22,648 nt of DNA. Origin: SAT2750 sp964476375. Lineage in GTDB: Bacteria > Planctomycetota > Planctomycetia > Pirellulales > Pirellulaceae. Shown here one piece after another: positions 1 through 9,000 of the stretch. The notes beneath the pieces were generated by a model. The model was not told where the DNA came from and ran no database searches. It worked only from the letters and a program-made list of their open reading frames with translations. The translations under genes and the position numbers were made by a program. Position 1 is the stretch's first letter; the number at the start of each line of letters is the position of its first letter. The stretch is from assembly GCA_964476375.1 (NCBI GenBank), contig CAYYZW010000292.1:1-22648 (forward strand), in the 5' to 3' direction.

Positions 1-2036
1 ACCATCGTCGTGGCATACTTGTCACTCAGGCGGTCCATCTCTGCCCGTGCCAGGGTGAGCTGCCGTTGCGCCTGCTGGTATGGACCGGTCTGTCGCCGAT
101 GGTATTTCGAGAGGTTGTCGGCCTCTTTTTCAGTCCAGTCCGCGGCTGGCTTTCGCAGGATATCGACGATGGCGTCTGGAGGGGAGTGGGGTGTCTGGAG
201 GCCATCAGCAGGATCTGACGTGGCCGAGAGCCGGAAATACCCGAGCACGTGCTCGTCATGCTTGGACTGGTGCCGAAGAACAATCGAGAGGGTGCTTCCG
301 GCCGGCACTTTCACGGGAGTGTCCAGGTAAAACACTGCCTTCCGGTCCTGGGCCGTGTCGATATCGCCCTTCCAGATTGCCCAGCCCAGTTCGGCGGAGG
401 GATCGAGTGCCGTGGTCACATTCAGCGGGTCCTGGTTAAAGTCAGCGATCGCGCGGCCCAGGACAAGTTTCACAGGATCTCCCTCCGGCGGGGTCAGGCT
501 GGCTTCGAAACTGGTGAGCACAAAATTTGCCTTGCGGCCCGGTCCCTGGTACTTGAGGCCGCTGGTGGTCAGCGCTTCCAGCTCAATGGCGGCGAGCAAA
601 CCTGCCGCCGGCTTGATGGTGACAGTGTAGTCATCCCGCTTGGGGAAGGTCCCGGAGACGAAGATCGCGCCGGCGGGTTCGATGTTCACCGTCGCCCCAC
701 CGCTGCTGGTGACCGCTTCGGGATGCAGTATCGACCAGCCGGGGATCCGGCCCTGTTTTTCAAGCTGGTCCTGAAGGAGATCGACCCATGCCTGGCGAGA
801 TTCGGCCAGTGCCAGGGAGGACTGGTTCTTTGTCCGCTCGTTGTCGGCAATGTCCTTTTCCAGCTGCTCGATCCGCTGGCGCTGCTGGAGCGTTGGTACA
901 TTCATCACCGGGTTGGCATTCCCGCCGGCATCGACCCGTCCGGATTCATCGACATGGTTGAAGTAGGAGTAGAGCTGGAAGTACTCTCGCTGCGTGATCG
1001 GATCGAACTTGTGATCATGGCAGCGAGCACAGCCGACCGTCAGCCCCATCCAGACGGTGGAGGTGGTCTCGGTGCGGTCAAAGACATATTCCACCCGGTT
1101 CTCCTCGGCGATCCGGCCTCCCTCGCCGTTGAGTGGATGGTTGCGGTTAAACCCGCTGGCGACCAGCTGGTCGAGGCTTGGATCCTCAAGCAGGTCACCA
1201 GCCAGCTGGTCGACGGTGAACTTGTCAAAGGGCATGTTGTCATTGAATGCCTCGATCACCCAGTCGCGCCAGAACGACATGGTTCGTGTGCGATCTCCCT
1301 GGTAGCCGTTGGTGTCGCTGTAACGTGCAGCATCGAGCCAGTTCCAGGCCATGTGTTCACCGAAGCGGGGTGACTCCAGCAGCCGCTCGACCACGCTGGC
1401 GTAGGCCTCGCCGGACGTGTCCTGGAGGAAGTCGTCGATCTCGGTGAGCGTGGGGGGCAGGCCGGTCAGGTCCAGCGACAGTCGGCGAAGGAGGGTCTCT
1501 CGCGTGGCGGCCGGGGAAGGCTGGATTCGTTCCGATTCCAGCCGGGCAAGGATGAAGCGGTCGATGTCGTTTCGTGCCCATCGCTGTTTCCTGTTGGCAG
1601 GGGGGGTGGGCCGAACCGGCATCACCAGGGACCAGTGTCTCTGGTAGGTGGCTCCCTGGCGGACCCATCGCGCCAGCAACAGCCGCTGATCCTTCGTCAG
1701 TGACTTGTTCGAGTCGGCCGGTGGCATCTGCTGGTCCGGATCGGAGCTCATGATGCGCCGCACAAGTTCGCTGCGGCCGGGCTTGCCGCGAACAAGGATG
1801 CCGCGATCGGGGTCGGCGAGGATGGCCTCTTCCAGGTCCAGGCGGAGGTCTGCCTGGCGAGCATTTTCATCCGGGCCGTGGCATTGGAAACAGTTCTCCG
1901 ACAGGATCGGCCGGATCTGCGTGTTGAAGTCGACATCCTTTTCGGCTGCCATGACCTGGGGCACGAGGGCCAGGGCAAGCAGCAGCAAGGGCGGAGCCTG
2001 TTTTCGCATTGGCATGATAAAGGTGCGGGAGGTCAT
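1..2036 (-). CDS. Planctomycete cytochrome C / DUF1549 (PSD1) protein, C-terminal part beyond left edge
   Basis: The reading frame is open from the ATG at 2036 to the left edge (about 678 residues visible), so the gene is partial. A hydrophobic leader (residues about 11-30) suggests export. A planctomycete cytochrome C domain follows, with heme-type motif CFQCH at residues 49-53. Next is DUF1549, starting near the DRFILARLE-like segment and containing CARCHDHKFDPI (C336 to H340), a hallmark of the family. After it comes a beta-rich insert, and the visible end carries the TTMV motif that normally precedes DUF1553; DUF1553 itself would lie off the window. Known members are secreted and their reaction is unknown; a redox or polymer-degradation role has been suggested. 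The start is uncertain: ATGs at 2036, 2015 and 2009 are in frame and none has a clear Shine-Dalgarno. It is divergent from the transporter gene, 143 bases away. Confidence 0.9.
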   Translation of the reverse strand, partial: MTSRTFIMPMRKQAPPLLLLALALVPQVMAAEKDVDFNTQIRPILSENCFQCHGPDENARQADLRLDLEEAILADPDRGILVRGKPGRSELVRRIMSSDPDQQMPPADSNKSLTKDQRLLLARWVRQGATYQRHWSLVMPVRPTPPANRKQRWARNDIDRFILARLESERIQPSPAATRETLLRRLSLDLTGLPPTLTEIDDFLQDTSGEAYASVVERLLESPRFGEHMAWNWLDAARYSDTNGYQGDRTRTMSFWRDWVIEAFNDNMPFDKFTVDQLAGDLLEDPSLDQLVASGFNRNHPLNGEGGRIAEENRVEYVFDRTETTSTVWMGLTVGCARCHDHKFDPITQREYFQLYSYFNHVDESGRVDAGGNANPVMNVPTLQQRQRIEQLEKDIADNERTKNQSSLALAESRQAWVDLLQDQLEKQGRIPGWSILHPEAVTSSGGATVNIEPAGAIFVSGTFPKRDDYTVTIKPAAGLLAAIELEALTTSGLKYQGPGRKANFVLTSFEASLTPPEGDPVKLVLGRAIADFNQDPLNVTTALDPSAELGWAIWKGDIDTAQDRKAVFYLDTPVKVPAGSTLSIVLRHQSKHDEHVLGYFRLSATSDPADGLQTPHSPPDAIVDILRKPAADWTEKEADNLSKYHRRQTGPYQQAQRQLTLARAEMDRLSDKYATTM

Positions 2037-2179
2037 GGGCCAGGGGTTTATACTCTATCGTAAAGACCCATGCGAATGATGCAAATTGTAGAAGAGGTGA
2101 GGGGAAACTCGCGGCCTGGTGCCAGCAGCGGATCGCCCCTGCCGCTAGGATAGGAAAGACCGTCCTGGAGGATGAGGTA

Positions 2180-3670
2180 ATGAAAGTGGACAAGCCCCTG
2201 GCCGACGAACTTTACCCGGAGGTTCCGGAATCCCTGGGCCGGTTGTCGCTTCGTTCTATCGGGCGTTATGTCGGGCCAGGTTTTATCATTGCCTCGGTCA
2301 CGATTGGGAGCGGGGAGCTGGTCTGGGCATCTCGCGCCGGTGCGGTATTTGGTTACGGCATGCTCTGGTGCTTCCTGCTGGCCGGCATTTTCAAGGCCCT
2401 CCAGGTCTACTCGGCCGGCAGGTACCTGGTCCTGACCGGTGAGCACCCGATGACCAGCTGGTCGAAGATGCCGGGCCCTCGCTACTGGTTTCCCCTGCTG
2501 ATCGCCCTTCCCACGCTCGCCGTGATGCCGATTGCTTTTTCTGCCATCAGCGAGATTCTCGGGGGCTACCTGCATGTTTTGTCAGGGGGCGGGGATGGAG
2601 AACCGCTGGGCGGATTTGGACACCGGGAACTGCGAGAAAATGCCTGGGCGACGGCCGTGCTCAGTGGCTGTTTCCTGCTGGCACTGGTCTCCACGCTGAA
2701 CGCCCTGGAGAAAATAAGTGCCCTGGTGCTGGCCATGGTGGTGGGGTGTGTGCTGGTCGCCGTCCTGGTAAGCCGGCCTGATCTGCTGGGAATCCTGGAA
2801 GGAATGGTGGTCCCGCGGGTGAGTCAGTACGAGTCCTGGGTAACCAGCCGCTCGAGCGAGTTTGTCGGCCGCAGCCCCTGGCTGGAAGTTGCCCTTTACC
2901 TGACCGCTGTGGGCGGGGGGACCTACGACTACGTGGGGTATATCGGCCTGATGCGGGAAAAGAAGTGGGGGCTGTCCGCGGCCGGGGTGACCAGCCGGGA
3001 GACGATTGCCGAGGCGATCCGGCAACCGGGGGATGCCGGGAAGAACCAGCTTGCACGGGCACGCACCTGGCTGCGGGCCCCTCTGATCGATACCGCGATC
3101 TCTTTTTCAGCGGTCGTGATCGTGACCCTGATGTTCGCCGTGCTGGGGAGTGAACTGCTTCATGAACGGGAACTGATTGTGGAAAACAATGACCTGCTTT
3201 CCCAGCAGGAAACCTTCCTGACCACGCTTCATCCGTCCCTGAAGTGGATTTACCGGACGGGCGTCTTTTTGGCCTTTATCGGGACCCTCTATGGTGCTTT
3301 TGCCATCTACCAGCAGACGATGCTCGAAAGCGTCCGGGCCCTCAGGGATCACGAGATGTCCCCACGGGCGGTGCGGTTCTTTCGCTGGGCCATGATGGCT
3401 TACTGCTACCTGGGAGGGATGCTGTTGATGTGGTTGCCGGAATCGGTGGCGGGCGGGATTGTCGGTCGCATGACCTTTGGTGCGGTGATTGGCGGTTCGA
3501 CTTTCTGTGGGTTGTGGTGCCTGGCGATGCTCTGGACCGACCGCAGCCGGCTTCCCCCACCGCTTCGCATGCGCTGGCCGCTCTGGATCGCGACCCTGCT
3601 GGGAGGAATCGTGATGACGGGGCTTGGGATCTGGACCCTGATTGTTTATTTTTCACCTAGTTCAGGTTGA
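2180..3670 (+). CDS. Nramp-like multi-spanning membrane protein lacking the canonical metal-site motifs
   Basis: A 496-residue polytopic membrane protein with roughly 11 hydrophobic segments. The N-terminal block GPGFIIASVTIGSGE (residues 32-46), followed by FGYGMLWCFLLAGI, has the layout of Nramp (SLC11) TM1-TM2. Where true Nramp proteins have DPGN in TM1, this has TIGSGE (41-46). Where they have MPH in TM6, this has GGGTYDY (245-251). The metal-coordinating Asp, Asn and Met are therefore not seen, and divalent-metal transport should not be assumed. The ATG at 2180 has GGAGG at 2167-2171, eight bases upstream. The enolase-superfamily gene follows after 22 bases, which suggests one transcript and perhaps a shared substrate (inference). 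Membership of the Nramp-like fold is fairly secure; the substrate is unknown. Confidence 0.8.
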   Translation: MKVDKPLADELYPEVPESLGRLSLRSIGRYVGPGFIIASVTIGSGELVWASRAGAVFGYGMLWCFLLAGIFKALQVYSAGRYLVLTGEHPMTSWSKMPGPRYWFPLLIALPTLAVMPIAFSAISEILGGYLHVLSGGGDGEPLGGFGHRELRENAWATAVLSGCFLLALVSTLNALEKISALVLAMVVGCVLVAVLVSRPDLLGILEGMVVPRVSQYESWVTSRSSEFVGRSPWLEVALYLTAVGGGTYDYVGYIGLMREKKWGLSAAGVTSRETIAEAIRQPGDAGKNQLARARTWLRAPLIDTAISFSAVVIVTLMFAVLGSELLHERELIVENNDLLSQQETFLTTLHPSLKWIYRTGVFLAFIGTLYGAFAIYQQTMLESVRALRDHEMSPRAVRFFRWAMMAYCYLGGMLLMWLPESVAGGIVGRMTFGAVIGGSTFCGLWCLAMLWTDRSRLPPPLRMRWPLWIATLLGGIVMTGLGIWTLIVYFSPSSG

Positions 3671-3692
3671 CCGACAGGAGGACCGTACGATC

Positions 3693-4772
3693 ATGAAGAT
3701 TACCGGCTACAAGCTCCACCGCCTTCAGGTTCCGCTGCGGGAACCGATTGGTGACTCGCAGGTGTACTTCGATGAACACTGGATGACGATCGTCGAACTG
3801 GTCGGCGACGATGGGCAGTCCGGCGTGGGATTTGACATCCAGCAGGGCATTCCCACGCCCAGCCTGGCGGACCAGGAAGCGGTCTTTGAGCACGTCCGTT
3901 GGCCCAGCCTGGAAGGGGAATCACCACTTTCGCTTGGACTGCGGATCACCCGCCCACGTGGTGGCAACGTGGGGGTGGGGTTCCGTAACGTGGCGGTGGA
4001 GACAGCACTCTGGGACCTGGCGGCAAAAGAGGCAGGCATGCCTCTTTACAAGATGCTCGGCGGACAGGACCCCGAGGTGCGTGCCTATGCCAGCACGCTC
4101 GATTTCCATCTCCCGGACGACGAGTTTCGTCGCAAGCTGGAAAACTTTCACCAGCTCGGATTCCGGGCCGTGAAGATCAAGGTGGGGCATCCTGATCTTG
4201 CCTGGGACCTGCGGCGAATAGGCCTGGCGGTGGAGGTGATGGGGCAGGGGGAGCCACTGATGGTCGATGCCAATGAAGCCTGGTCCGTCAAGGAAGCGAT
4301 GCTGCGGATGCATGCCTACCGGGATGCCGGTTTTGAGATCTACTGGATCGAGGATCCGATCACGCGGGACGATTACGAAGGCTATACGAGACTCTGTGCG
4401 GAACTGCCGTTTACACGTGTCAATACCGGTGAATACCTGGGGTACTCGGGCAAGCGACGGCTGATTGAGTCCCAGGCGGTGGATGTGGTGAATGTGCATG
4501 GCTCGATCGGGATGTCACGTGACGTTGCGCGCTTGGCCGCGGATTATGGCGTTCCCGTGTCGCTGGGAAACACGATCATGGAGATCGGCGTGCACCTGGC
4601 AGCCAGCCTGCCAGAGTGCCTGTTCCTGGAGTTCTCGGACCTTCGCTGGAACGAGCTGGCGATACAGCCGGTGCAGTTCCGGGATGGGCTGGCGATTGCC
4701 CCGGATCAGCCCGGTCATGGGATTGAGCTTGACCGGGACAAGCTGGCATTTTACTCGGCAGCGGGTGCTTAA
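3693..4772 (+). CDS. Enolase-superfamily enzyme (mandelate racemase/muconate lactonizing type)
   Basis: 359 residues, normal length for the superfamily, with an N-terminal capping domain (about 1-125) and a TIM barrel. The barrel shows KIK at 161-163 (KxK catalytic lysines), metal ligands D192 (VDANEAW), E220 (WIEDP) and E247 (NTGEYLG), and E313 near the end. The His of the mandelate-racemase Asp/His dyad appears replaced: the matching stretch reads VSLGNTIME with N293, and no Asp is seen at the partner position around residues 267-269. Chemistry therefore probably relies on the KxK side, as in some epimerases, cycloisomerases and acid-sugar dehydratases; the substrate is unknown. The ATG at 3693 is preferred over an upstream in-frame ATG at 3642 because AGGAGG lies at 3676-3681 and the upstream start would fall inside the transporter gene. 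The stop overlaps the msrA stop tail to tail. Confidence 0.88.
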   Translation: MKITGYKLHRLQVPLREPIGDSQVYFDEHWMTIVELVGDDGQSGVGFDIQQGIPTPSLADQEAVFEHVRWPSLEGESPLSLGLRITRPRGGNVGVGFRNVAVETALWDLAAKEAGMPLYKMLGGQDPEVRAYASTLDFHLPDDEFRRKLENFHQLGFRAVKIKVGHPDLAWDLRRIGLAVEVMGQGEPLMVDANEAWSVKEAMLRMHAYRDAGFEIYWIEDPITRDDYEGYTRLCAELPFTRVNTGEYLGYSGKRRLIESQAVDVVNVHGSIGMSRDVARLAADYGVPVSLGNTIMEIGVHLAASLPECLFLEFSDLRWNELAIQPVQFRDGLAIAPDQPGHGIELDRDKLAFYSAAGA

Positions 4773-5338
4773 GCTCCGTCCGCATCGCCCGCGGCCGGCG
4801 GGGTGGATTCGAGGAGCTGGGAAAAGGCCTGGCGAAATTTATCGACCTTGGGCCGGACGACCGCGGCGCAGTATCCCTGCCCGGGATTGCGGCGAAAGTA
4901 GTCGTGGTGGTATTCCTCGGCCGGGTAAAAAATATCCAGTGGCGAGAGCTCGGTCACGATGGGACTGTCCCAGGCCCCGGACTCGTCAAGCTGCCGGATC
5001 ACCTGGTCGGCCAGCTGGTGCTGGTCTTGATCGTGATGAAAGATGACGGACCGGTACTGGGTTCCGGTATCATTTCCCTGGCGGTTGAGGGTGGTGGGGT
5101 CATGGACGTGGAAAAAGATCTCCAGCAGCTGGCCGTAAGGGATCACCTCCGGATCAAACTCCAGCTGGATGACCTCGGCATGGCCGCTTCGGCCGCTGCA
5201 GACCTGCTCGTAGGTAGGATTGGCAAGATCGCCCCCGGCATATCCCGAGCGGACCGAGAGGATGCCCTCCGGCTGCTGAAAAACGGCCTCCATACACCAG
5301 AAACAACCACCACCGAATGTTGCCAGTTTTCCTTGCAC
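4769..5338 (-). CDS. msrA: Peptide methionine-S-sulfoxide reductase MsrA
   Basis: 189 residues, normal for MsrA, which reduces the S epimer of methionine sulfoxide in proteins using thioredoxin. The signature GGCFWCMEAVF gives the catalytic C12, with E55 (GHAEV) as the conserved acid. The core FDPEVIPYGQLLEIFFHVHD and the GTQYRSVI segment are typical. C157 in GQGYC is the likely resolving cysteine. There is no signal peptide, so it is probably cytoplasmic. The start is GTG, supported by AGGGAG at 5352-5347, eight bases upstream. It is the last gene of the minus-strand unit, 27 bases after the lipoprotein gene, which suggests oxidative protection alongside the secreted heme protein upstream (inference). 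The last four bases, TTAA, also hold the stop of the opposing enolase-type gene. Confidence 0.97.
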   Translation of the reverse strand: MQGKLATFGGGCFWCMEAVFQQPEGILSVRSGYAGGDLANPTYEQVCSGRSGHAEVIQLEFDPEVIPYGQLLEIFFHVHDPTTLNRQGNDTGTQYRSVIFHHDQDQHQLADQVIRQLDESGAWDSPIVTELSPLDIFYPAEEYHHDYFRRNPGQGYCAAVVRPKVDKFRQAFSQLLESTPPAAGDADGA

Positions 5339-5365
5339 GGTAATTACTCCCTTTTTATCCCGGGG

Positions 5366-6061
5366 TTACTGTCGGTTCTGGCGACCAAGGAACTGGAGTT
5401 TCATCGGATGCTCGTCATCAAAACAATCGGTTCCCGTTTCGAGCAGGAATCGTCGGAGTTGTTCCGGGGAGGCGGTCAGGTGCGCGGTCTTGGTCTCTTT
5501 CTGCATCCCGTTGACCTGTTCGATCGTGATGTCGATCTCCCCATCCACGCGGCCCTGTTCAATCGCGGCAACGACCTTGTCGTTGTCCATCAGGTAGGTC
5601 GTGAACAGTCCGTTGGCATCGAGCGTGTAGCTGGCGATCACGTACTTGATGGTTTTCTTGTCGTCCTCGTCCTTCTGCTGCCAGCTCAGGTAGTGCTGCT
5701 TGTTAATCGTGGTTGTATAGAAGAAGTTCCGCTCCATCGAAAGTTCTCCATCATCACCAAGTTCAATGTGGACGGCCACCATGGTGGTCTGGCCATTTTT
5801 TTTCAGGCCCACGGTCATGAAATCAAAGGATTTTCCGGCCTCGGCGGCTCTGGCTTCATCACTTTTCGGTTCCTCCTCATCGTCCTCGATCTGCAGCCAG
5901 CGGCCGATCAGCCGGTCATCGACGGTGGAGGTCTTGTTGTCACTGAGCGGATGGTCCGAGTAGGGGATCGTGCAACCGGCCAGCAGGCTGGCTGCGAGGA
6001 CCGTGGCGAGACAACGCGCAAGTCGCCGATGGGTAGTTTTTACGGACATCGGCAGGCTCAT
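5366..6061 (-). CDS. Unknown lipoprotein
   Basis: 231 residues. A signal peptide ends in the lipobox LLAGC with C30 as the lipidated cysteine, so the mature protein should be membrane-anchored outside the cytoplasm. The mature part begins TIPYSDHPLS and then GRWLQIEDDEEE, followed by an acidic linker and alternating beta-like strands with many Lys, Asp and Thr. The GRW segment and strand pattern resemble small lipocalin-like or META-like lipoproteins, but I recognise no family with confidence. The start codon overlaps the stop of the PVC-type dehydrogenase gene in an ATGA (6061-6058), a strong sign of translational coupling; an in-frame ATG five residues in is less likely. Coupling suggests it works with the secreted heme protein. 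Confidence 0.85.
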   Translation of the reverse strand: MSLPMSVKTTHRRLARCLATVLAASLLAGCTIPYSDHPLSDNKTSTVDDRLIGRWLQIEDDEEEPKSDEARAAEAGKSFDFMTVGLKKNGQTTMVAVHIELGDDGELSMERNFFYTTTINKQHYLSWQQKDEDDKKTIKYVIASYTLDANGLFTTYLMDNDKVVAAIEQGRVDGEIDITIEQVNGMQKETKTAHLTASPEQLRRFLLETGTDCFDDEHPMKLQFLGRQNRQ

Positions 6062-9000
6062 TTCTTTTGCAGGTAAGCGAACAGGTCCGAGAGTTGCTGG
6101 GGTGTCAGCTTCTCCAGGAGGCCGTCAGGCAGCAGCGAGAGTGGGGACGTGTTGAGTGATTCAATGTCGGGGCGAGCGATGCGATGCGGCATGTTCTTGG
6201 CATCCAGGAGCGTGACCGAGGCGGCATCCTGGTCGGCCAGCAGGCCGGTCAGGACCTGGCCCGCGGTGGTTGTGACCACGTAAGCCAGGTAGTCCCGTTT
6301 TACCACGCTGCTTGGATCAACGGTATTGGCCAGCAGGGCAGCCCGGTCCGCCCGGTTTTCACCTGTCAGGTCGGGGCCGATTCGGTGTCCTTCTTCAAAC
6401 AGCCGGTGGCACGTTCCACAGTGTTTCATGAATAACGGTTTTCCCCGCTCGATACTGCCGGTGCCATTACGAAGATCGTTGTTGAGCCGTCGCATGGTGG
6501 CCAGTTTTTCTTCCGGGGTTCCCCCGCCGACGCGGCCCCAGATATCCTGGACCTGCTTGGTGAGGGCATCGTCCTGGTAAAGGGAAATGACTCGCAGTTC
6601 GCTAAGCTGGAAATCCCTGGCAGGAACCTCTTTCCGCTCAACGGCACTGACAAGTTGTTGTGCGGAGTCATGCCTGCCCAGCAGGAGTTGCCTTATCCGG
6701 GGTCGGCTGGTGGCCGGCAGGTCCTTGTAGTGATCCAGCAGGTGGGTGGTCGCCGCCGTACCGCCAAGCCGTCCGAGGATACCGATAGCCTGGTTGATCT
6801 GGCCCTGTGGCCTGTCGGCATCGGCATACCGGAGGGCGACCGTGATTGCATCCGGGCGGGCACAGGAGAGAAGGACCTCCAGCAGTGCCTGGCTGTTGGC
6901 CGGTGCCGGGTCGGCATCCAGCAGGTGCAGCAGGTGGGGATAGGCGGTGGGAATCCGGGCCAGCAGGGCCAGCCGGATGTGAATGGCAGATTCTGGAGCC
7001 TCGTGCCATCGCATGCGGATATGGGATTCGAGGGGCCCGTGGATCTCCTCGAATGTCCCCTGTTCCTTCTCGCTTTGGTGATCGAGCATGGAAAACTGCT
7101 CGAACAGTCCACCCTGGCCGATTCCACCAAGTGCCTGGGCTCGCTCCTGGAGTCCCATCACCAGGACCTCTTCCAGGCCCGGCAGGTGACTCTCGGGTGC
7201 CTGTCCCAGCAGCGAGGCCGCGGCGTTGTACAGGGGGAGCTCTCCACCGGCGGCCCAGCGGCGCAGCAGCCGTTTTCTCAGGTCTGCCAGGAGCCGGGAA
7301 TCCCAGCTTTCGCTGGTAGTCATGATGGTGACCAGCTCGGCGGGTCTCTCGTCGGCCCGCTCTTCGATGGCCCACCATAACAACAGGGGCATGCGGGGGT
7401 CGTCGTAGTCCAGGTCCCGTGCGAGCAGGGGGAAAAGAACCAGGCGGGCCGGAGCGACGGGAAGCCGTCGGGCAGAGATTGCCAGCTGGCGACGGACAAC
7501 CAGGCTCGGATCCTCGGCAGCCAGGTGGCCAAGTACTCTTTCCACGGCCGGGGAGATGCGGCCGTCGTCACAGGCAAGCCGGATCGCCCAGCGACGTAGT
7601 TGTTCCGCGGGATGCTTGAGCAGGCGGAGTGTAGTCTGCCGGTCGAGGGCCCCGATGGCCTCGAGTCCCCAGAGAGCTTCCAGCGCCAGGTCAGTATTCT
7701 CTGCCTGGGTTGCCATTTCCCTGAGCCGGGGCACGACACTGCGATCGGCGCGGGTGGCAAGCTGAACCCGTGCCCGGTCGGCAAACCACTGGTTGGCGGA
7801 TCCGAGCAGGTCGACAAGCTGGTCCCCCGACAGTTCAAACAGGTTGATCGATTGGGCCGGAGGAGCGGACGAGGCGCGAAGCTGGTAGATCCGGCCGTTA
7901 CTGCGATCCCAGTTGGCATCCGGGTCGGGGTGGGCGGTTCGCTTGTCGTGGAAATCACAGAAATAGATCGAGCCGTCGGGCCCCACGCAGAGGTCCGTGG
8001 CACCGAACCAGCTGTCATTTGCCCGCACGAGTTCCCCCTGGTAACGGGCCTGGACCGTGGAATGGAGGGGGTGGACGGTCCAGCTTGAGACGCCATGTCC
8101 AAGGAAGTTTCCGGCGATGAACTGCCCTCGGAATTGTGCCGGTAACATCCCGGCCTGGTAAATCGTTCCCCCGGTGGGCGGGCCGCCGGGAACCTGGTCA
8201 CGCTGGACGATGTTAAAGAAGCCGTAGGCATAGGGGTTATGAAGTGGCCCATGCTTGCTGAAACTCTTGCGGTAGGAAGCACCCTGCATCGCATGGACGA
8301 AAGGACCCCCGTTGGTGCTGTAGAACAGATCGCCATGTCGGTCGAAAGTAAGTCCGTAGGTATTGCCACCGCCCTCACAAAAAAGTTCAAAGCGATCGGT
8401 GTGGGGATGGTATCGCCAGACCCCCTGCTGGAATTCGATGTCACGAATCCGGCAGGTCGTGGTACTTCCGTTCACCCCGTAAAGCCAGCCGTCTGGACCC
8501 CAGGTCAGGTGGTTGGCCAGCGACTGGGCGTCCTGCATTCCGAAACCTCGCAGCAGCACACGAGGGGCACCGTCGGGCTGGTCGTCGTGATCCCGGTCAG
8601 GATAGAACAACAGGTAGGGAACCTGCAGGACATAGACCCCGTCATCACCGAAGGCGATCCCGGTGGCCAGGTTCAGGCCGTCCACGAAATCGGTGAAATG
8701 GTCGGCTTGGCCGTCGCCATCGCGATCCTCGAGAATCGTGATCCGGTCAGCGCCCCGGGGGCCATGCGGTGGCGGTTGGGGGATCCGGTCATAGATGGTG
8801 CGGGACCAGCGGTCAACTTTCACTCGTTCCAGGCCTGCCGGGTTGGGGTACTGCAGGTACTGGATCGTCCAGAGCCGTCCCCGGTCATCCACCTTGACCA
8901 GGATCGGTTGACGGATTTCCGGTTCACTGGCGACCAGCCGGACCTGGAGTCCATCGTGGATCGTCATCCGGGAGACCGCGTTCTCCGGAGCAAATCCCTG

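Noticed and set aside
249..1373. 374-residue plus-strand open frame opposite the cytochrome C/DUF1549 gene
   Set aside because: It lies wholly antisense to a clearly conserved coding frame, has no recognisable domain, and such mirror frames are common in GC-rich genes.
2044..2069. GGGTTTA ... TAAAGACCC imperfect inverted repeat in the first divergent spacer
   Set aside because: The arms pair only with a two-base bulge and short runs; not distinguishable from chance.
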